64,000 nt of DNA from Azospirillum agricola (GTDB taxonomy: Bacteria > Pseudomonadota > Alphaproteobacteria > Azospirillales > Azospirillaceae). A model generated the notes under the pieces. That model saw only the letters and a list, made by a program, of their open reading frames with translations. It did no database searches and was not told where the DNA came from. The stretch spans positions 1 to 64,000 of the forward strand of contig NZ_JAGINM010000019.1 in the NCBI RefSeq assembly GCF_017876095.1, given 5' to 3'. The position numbers were made by a program, and so were the translations under genes. The first letter of the stretch is position 1. Every line of letters starts with the position of its first letter. This document shows positions 60,837 through 64,000 of this stretch, piece by piece.

Positions 60837-60865
60837 GCCCGTCTCCCCACGTCGGGGGGACGGGC
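60837..60865. terminator. bidirectional terminator-like hairpin between the receptor and NRPS genes
   Basis: Arms GCCCGTCTCCCC (60837-60848) and GGGGGGACGGGC (60854-60865) form a 12-bp stem with one G-T pair and a 5-nt loop. It lies between two convergent genes. T-runs are short. Confidence 0.6.
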
Positions 60866-60908
60866 TTCCGGCCGTGTTTCCGGGCCGTGACGGTCCGGTC
60901 GCGACGTT

Positions 60909-63900
60909 TCAGGATTCGCTTCGGCGTTCGGGGGCGCCGGCCATTCCGGCGCGCCGCCGGGCGCGTTGCCGGGTCATCGCCCGGCGCTGGCCGGCCGCGG
61001 TCGCCTGCTGGTCGGCCTCCCGATCTTCCTCCGCCTTAGCGAACAGGCGGGCCTGCCGGGCGACGGTCTGGTGCTCGAAGAGGCGGATCACCGGGACGGG
61101 CTGGCCGAAACTCCGCGACAGCCGGCCGGCCAGCCGCGTCGCCAGCAGGGAATTGCCGCCCAGCGCGAAGAAGCTGCGGTCGGTCTCGACGACCGGGACG
61201 CCCAGCAGCTCCGACCACAGGGCGGCGATCCGCTCCTCCGGTTCCGACAAAGGACGCCGGGGGCCGGCCGCCGTCGCGGGCGGCGCGGCGCGGGCCCGTG
61301 CCTCCAGCGCCGCGCGGTCGATCTTGCCGTTCGCGGTCAGCGGCAGCGCGTCCAGCGCGTCGAGCGTCGTGGGCACCAGGGCCGGCGGCAGCACCTCCCG
61401 CAGCCGGTCGAGCGCCTCCCGTTCGGAGAAGCCGCCGCTGTCCGGCACCGCGACGAAGCCGGCCAGCCGGTCGCCCCGGCCGCCGGTCACGGGGTGGGAC
61501 CCGCGCAGGGCGACGACCGCCGCCTGCCTGACGCCGGGCAGCCGGGCGAGCCCGGCCTCGATCTCCCCCAGCTCGACGCGCAGGCCGTTGATCTTCACCT
61601 GGGTGTCGCGCCGGCCGAGGAACTCGACATGGCCGTCGGGGTGCCAGCGCCCCCAGTCGCCGGTGCGGTAGAGGCGTTCCCCCGTCGCCGGATGGACGAG
61701 GAAACGGTCGGCCGTCCGCGCCGCGTCCCGCCAATAGCCGCGCGCCAGCCCGGCGCCGCCGATGTGGATCTCGCCGGCCACCCAGTCGGGGCAGGGCTCC
61801 AGCGCGGCGTCCAGGACATGGACGGTCTGGTTGGCGAGCGGCCGGCCGTAGGGAACGCTGCGCCAGTCCGGCGCGACGGCCTCGACCGGGTGGGCGATCG
61901 ACCAGATGGCGGCCTCGGTTGCGCCGCCGAGCGCGACGAGGCGCTCCACCCCCGGCAGCGCGCGGAGGCGGCGGCACAGCGGCAGGGGCAGCCAGTCGCC
62001 GCTCAGCAGGATCGTCCTCAGCGCGTTCAGCTCCCCGGCCGCTCCGGCGTCGTCGAGATGGTCGTGGAACAGTTGCAGCAGCGCCGGCACGCTGTTCCAC
62101 AGCGTCACGCCATGCTCGCGCACCAGCCGCCGCCACGCCGCCGGTTCCGGGGCGGGCGAGGAGGGCGGCACGACCAGGGTGCCGCCGGCCGCCAGCGTGC
62201 CGAAGATGTCGTAGACCGACAGGTCGAAGCCGAGCGACGAGACCATCAGGCAGACGTCGCCCGGCCCGATGCCGTGGCGGGCGTTGACGTCGAGGATGGT
62301 GTTGAGCGCCGCGCGATGCTCGATCATCACGCCCTTGGGCGTGCCGGTCGAACCGGAGGTGAAGATCACGTAGGCGAGATCGCCGGGACCGGCCGGGTCG
62401 CGGAAGGGGGCCGGAGGGCCGCCCGACAGCAGCTCCCCGCCGACGGGAAGAAGGGTCGGGCCGCTCCCGGCTGGCTCCTTCCCGTCCGATCCCTTCCCGT
62501 CCGCCGGGGGGACCAGAGCCAGCCGGGCGCCACCCTGTTCCAGCAGCGTGGCGATGCGGCCGGCGGGAAGCGCCGGGTCGATGGGGAGATAGGCGGCCCC
62601 CGCCTTCAGGATCGCCAGCACGGCGGCGACCTGTTCCCAGCCCCTGGGCAGCAGGACGGCGACCAGCTCGTCGGCGGCCACGCCCCGTTCGGCGATCCGG
62701 CCGGCGATCCGGCCGGCAAGGCGGTCGCTGGCGGCGTCGAGCTGCGCGTAGGTCAGGGCGCGCGCGCCGTCGCGCAGGGCGACGGCTTCCGGCCGCCGGC
62801 GCGCCTGATCGAGGAACGGGTCGTGCAGCCGCCGGAAGCCGCCGGGCGGCGTCCAGGCGGTGGCGTTGATCGCGGCGCGCCGTCGGACTTGCGCGGCGGG
62901 GAGGCGGTCATGCCGGCCGGTCCAGGCGGCGTCGCCGTCCGCCAGGGCGCGCAGGGTGGCGAGGTGGGTGTCGGCGATCAGCGCCACCAGCCCGTCCGGG
63001 AAGGCGTCCGCGACATGGTCCCAGTTCAGCACCAGATCCCCGCCGCATTCGAGCGCCTGATGATCGATCAGGGTCTGCGGGGTCTGCACCGCCGCCCGGA
63101 CGATCCGGCCGAAGCGGGCCACGGCGTCGAGGTAGCTGCGGCCGGTCCCCAGCGCGCTGGTGAAGACGAAGGGCATCAGCGCCCTGTTGGGGGCGTTGCG
63201 GGCGGCGGCGACCTTCGCCAGCGCCTCCACCCCGCTGACGAGGCTGTGGTCGAGGTCGCGCCACAATTGCCGTTGCACCGCATGGGCCAACGCCTCGAAG
63301 GGCGCGCCGGGTGCCGCGTCGACCTCCAGCAGGACCAGCGACGTGAAGTCGCCGATGACCCGCTCCAGATCCAGCGTGGGGGAGGCGCGGTCGAACAGGG
63401 TGGTCGTCAGGGTGAAGCGGCGCTCGCTGCTCCAGCGCGCCAGGGTCGCGGCGTAGGCGGCCATCAGCAGCGCCGATCCGGTCAGGCCGCGGGCGTGGGC
63501 GCGCTCCCGCAGCCGTTGCCAGTCGCCGGCCGGCAGGACGGTCTGCACCCGCGCGAAGCGGGGAGGCGTCAGCGTTTCGACCGCGCGGGCGAGCGGAAGT
63601 TGCGGCCCGAGCGGCAGGGTGGCGGCCCGTTCCTCCCAATAGTGCCGTGCCCGTGCCGCCTGGGGGGAGGCGGCGAGCCGTTCGCGTTCCCGCACATAGG
63701 CCCGGAAGCCGGTGCCCTGCGGCGGCCCGTCCGTGGCCGTGCCGTCATACTGGCGCCACCACTGGTCGACCCAGATTTCCAGCGATTTCAGGTCGAAGAG
63801 CAGGATGTCGAAGCCGATGTGCAGGAGCCAGCCGGTGTCCGTCAGGCGGGTCAGGCGGATGTCGAACAGCGGCCAGCGGTCGGCCGGCAGGATCGCCTGC

Positions 63901-64000
63901 TCCATCCCCTCGCGCAGCGCGGCGATCCGCTCCGCGCGGGCCCCGTCCGGCAGGGCGCGCAGGTCGGCGCAGGGGATGGCGAGGCGGGGGACCGTCGCCA
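60909..64000 (-). CDS. non-ribosomal peptide synthetase, Cy-A-PCP (partial)
   Basis: At least 1029 residues; the open frame runs past the window end, so the N-terminus is missing. The cyclisation (Cy) domain has the signature D-x4-D-x2-S in DILLFDLKSLEIW, followed by an adenylation domain (YVIFTSGSTGTPKGVMIEH; YRTGDWGRW; NGKIDRAALEA). Reading the specificity positions gives D-L-Y-N-L-S-L-I-W-K, the cysteine code of yersiniabactin/pyochelin enzymes. The PCP has FFALGGNSLLATRL with the phosphopantetheine Ser. A basic tail ends the protein with no thioesterase, so further modules are expected to the right. Product: probably a thiazoline/thiazolidine siderophore. Confidence 0.9.
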   Translation of the reverse strand, partial: ATVPRLAIPCADLRALPDGARAERIAALREGMEQAILPADRWPLFDIRLTRLTDTGWLLHIGFDILLFDLKSLEIWVDQWWRQYDGTATDGPPQGTGFRAYVRERERLAASPQAARARHYWEERAATLPLGPQLPLARAVETLTPPRFARVQTVLPAGDWQRLRERAHARGLTGSALLMAAYAATLARWSSERRFTLTTTLFDRASPTLDLERVIGDFTSLVLLEVDAAPGAPFEALAHAVQRQLWRDLDHSLVSGVEALAKVAAARNAPNRALMPFVFTSALGTGRSYLDAVARFGRIVRAAVQTPQTLIDHQALECGGDLVLNWDHVADAFPDGLVALIADTHLATLRALADGDAAWTGRHDRLPAAQVRRRAAINATAWTPPGGFRRLHDPFLDQARRRPEAVALRDGARALTYAQLDAASDRLAGRIAGRIAERGVAADELVAVLLPRGWEQVAAVLAILKAGAAYLPIDPALPAGRIATLLEQGGARLALVPPADGKGSDGKEPAGSGPTLLPVGGELLSGGPPAPFRDPAGPGDLAYVIFTSGSTGTPKGVMIEHRAALNTILDVNARHGIGPGDVCLMVSSLGFDLSVYDIFGTLAAGGTLVVPPSSPAPEPAAWRRLVREHGVTLWNSVPALLQLFHDHLDDAGAAGELNALRTILLSGDWLPLPLCRRLRALPGVERLVALGGATEAAIWSIAHPVEAVAPDWRSVPYGRPLANQTVHVLDAALEPCPDWVAGEIHIGGAGLARGYWRDAARTADRFLVHPATGERLYRTGDWGRWHPDGHVEFLGRRDTQVKINGLRVELGEIEAGLARLPGVRQAAVVALRGSHPVTGGRGDRLAGFVAVPDSGGFSEREALDRLREVLPPALVPTTLDALDALPLTANGKIDRAALEARARAAPPATAAGPRRPLSEPEERIAALWSELLGVPVVETDRSFFALGGNSLLATRLAGRLSRSFGQPVPVIRLFEHQTVARQARLFAKAEEDREADQQATAAGQRRAMTRQRARRRAGMAGAPERRSES

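Overview
The window is GC-rich DNA from an alphaproteobacterium, most likely an Azospirillum-like member of the Rhodospirillales, and probably lies on a plasmid or chromid. The reasons are a RepA-type initiator with an iteron origin and a divergent parAB pair, dense GC-rich coding, Liv-type and polyamine-type ABC transporters, a molybdenum storage protein pair (mosB, mosA), and an assimilatory nitrate/nitrite operon with a sigma-54 promoter. The genus is inferred from gene content, not from a database match.

Layout. 0.4-5.5 kb: sbcD-sbcC (+). 5.5-9.6 kb: replication and partition module, with repA (-), a 13-iteron origin, two identical 16-bp palindromes, and parA-parB (+). 9.6-15.6 kb: a Mug-type glycosylase, a GMC oxidoreductase, an HlyD-family pseudogene, an AhpD-like protein, an NAD(P)-binding reductase and a divergent winged-helix/TPR regulator. 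15.7-16.0 kb: a decayed IS5-type transposase. 16.0-28.5 kb: an AraC-type regulator followed by a ten-gene minus-strand operon (molybdenum hydroxylase large subunit with a CoxG-like tail, FAD and [2Fe-2S] subunits, acyl/aryl-CoA ligase, enoyl-CoA hydratase and a complete Liv transporter). It looks like uptake, CoA activation and hydroxylation of an aromatic or heteroaromatic acid. 28.5-35.9 kb: nirB-nirD-nasA-cobA behind a sigma-54 promoter and a leader that looks like an ANTAR-type attenuator. 35.8-39.1 kb: NlpC/P60 hydrolase, saccharopine-dehydrogenase-like protein and MFS transporter. 39.3-45.8 kb: a NIPSNAP protein and a Liv-type binding protein, divergent from a membrane peptide, two FAD flavoproteins and an Old Yellow Enzyme. 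46.0-48.7 kb: modE, mosB, mosA. 49.3-56.2 kb: GntR regulator divergent from a polyamine-type ABC transporter, a hydantoin/allantoin-type racemase and a GNAT protein. 56.4-64.0 kb: Fur box, FecI-type sigma factor, FecR, STN-TonB receptor and, convergent, a thiazoline-type NRPS (Cy-A-PCP with a cysteine code) that runs off the window.

Working together. Molybdenum links several modules: ModE and the MoSto pair would store and control Mo for the nitrate reductase and the molybdenum hydroxylase. cobA supplies the siroheme precursor for NirB. The iron module pairs siderophore synthesis with cell-surface signalling.

Most unusual signal. The 15-bp RepA iteron (type CGCTGAATTTGAAAC) is not confined to the origin. 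About ten good copies are spread over 33 kb, most of them inside sbcC, nasA and the saccharopine-dehydrogenase-like gene. There they force A/T-rich codons that are foreign to this GC-rich coding. Four are exact copies of origin iterons. This suggests dispersed Rep-binding sites used for copy-number titration, handcuffing or replicon organisation.
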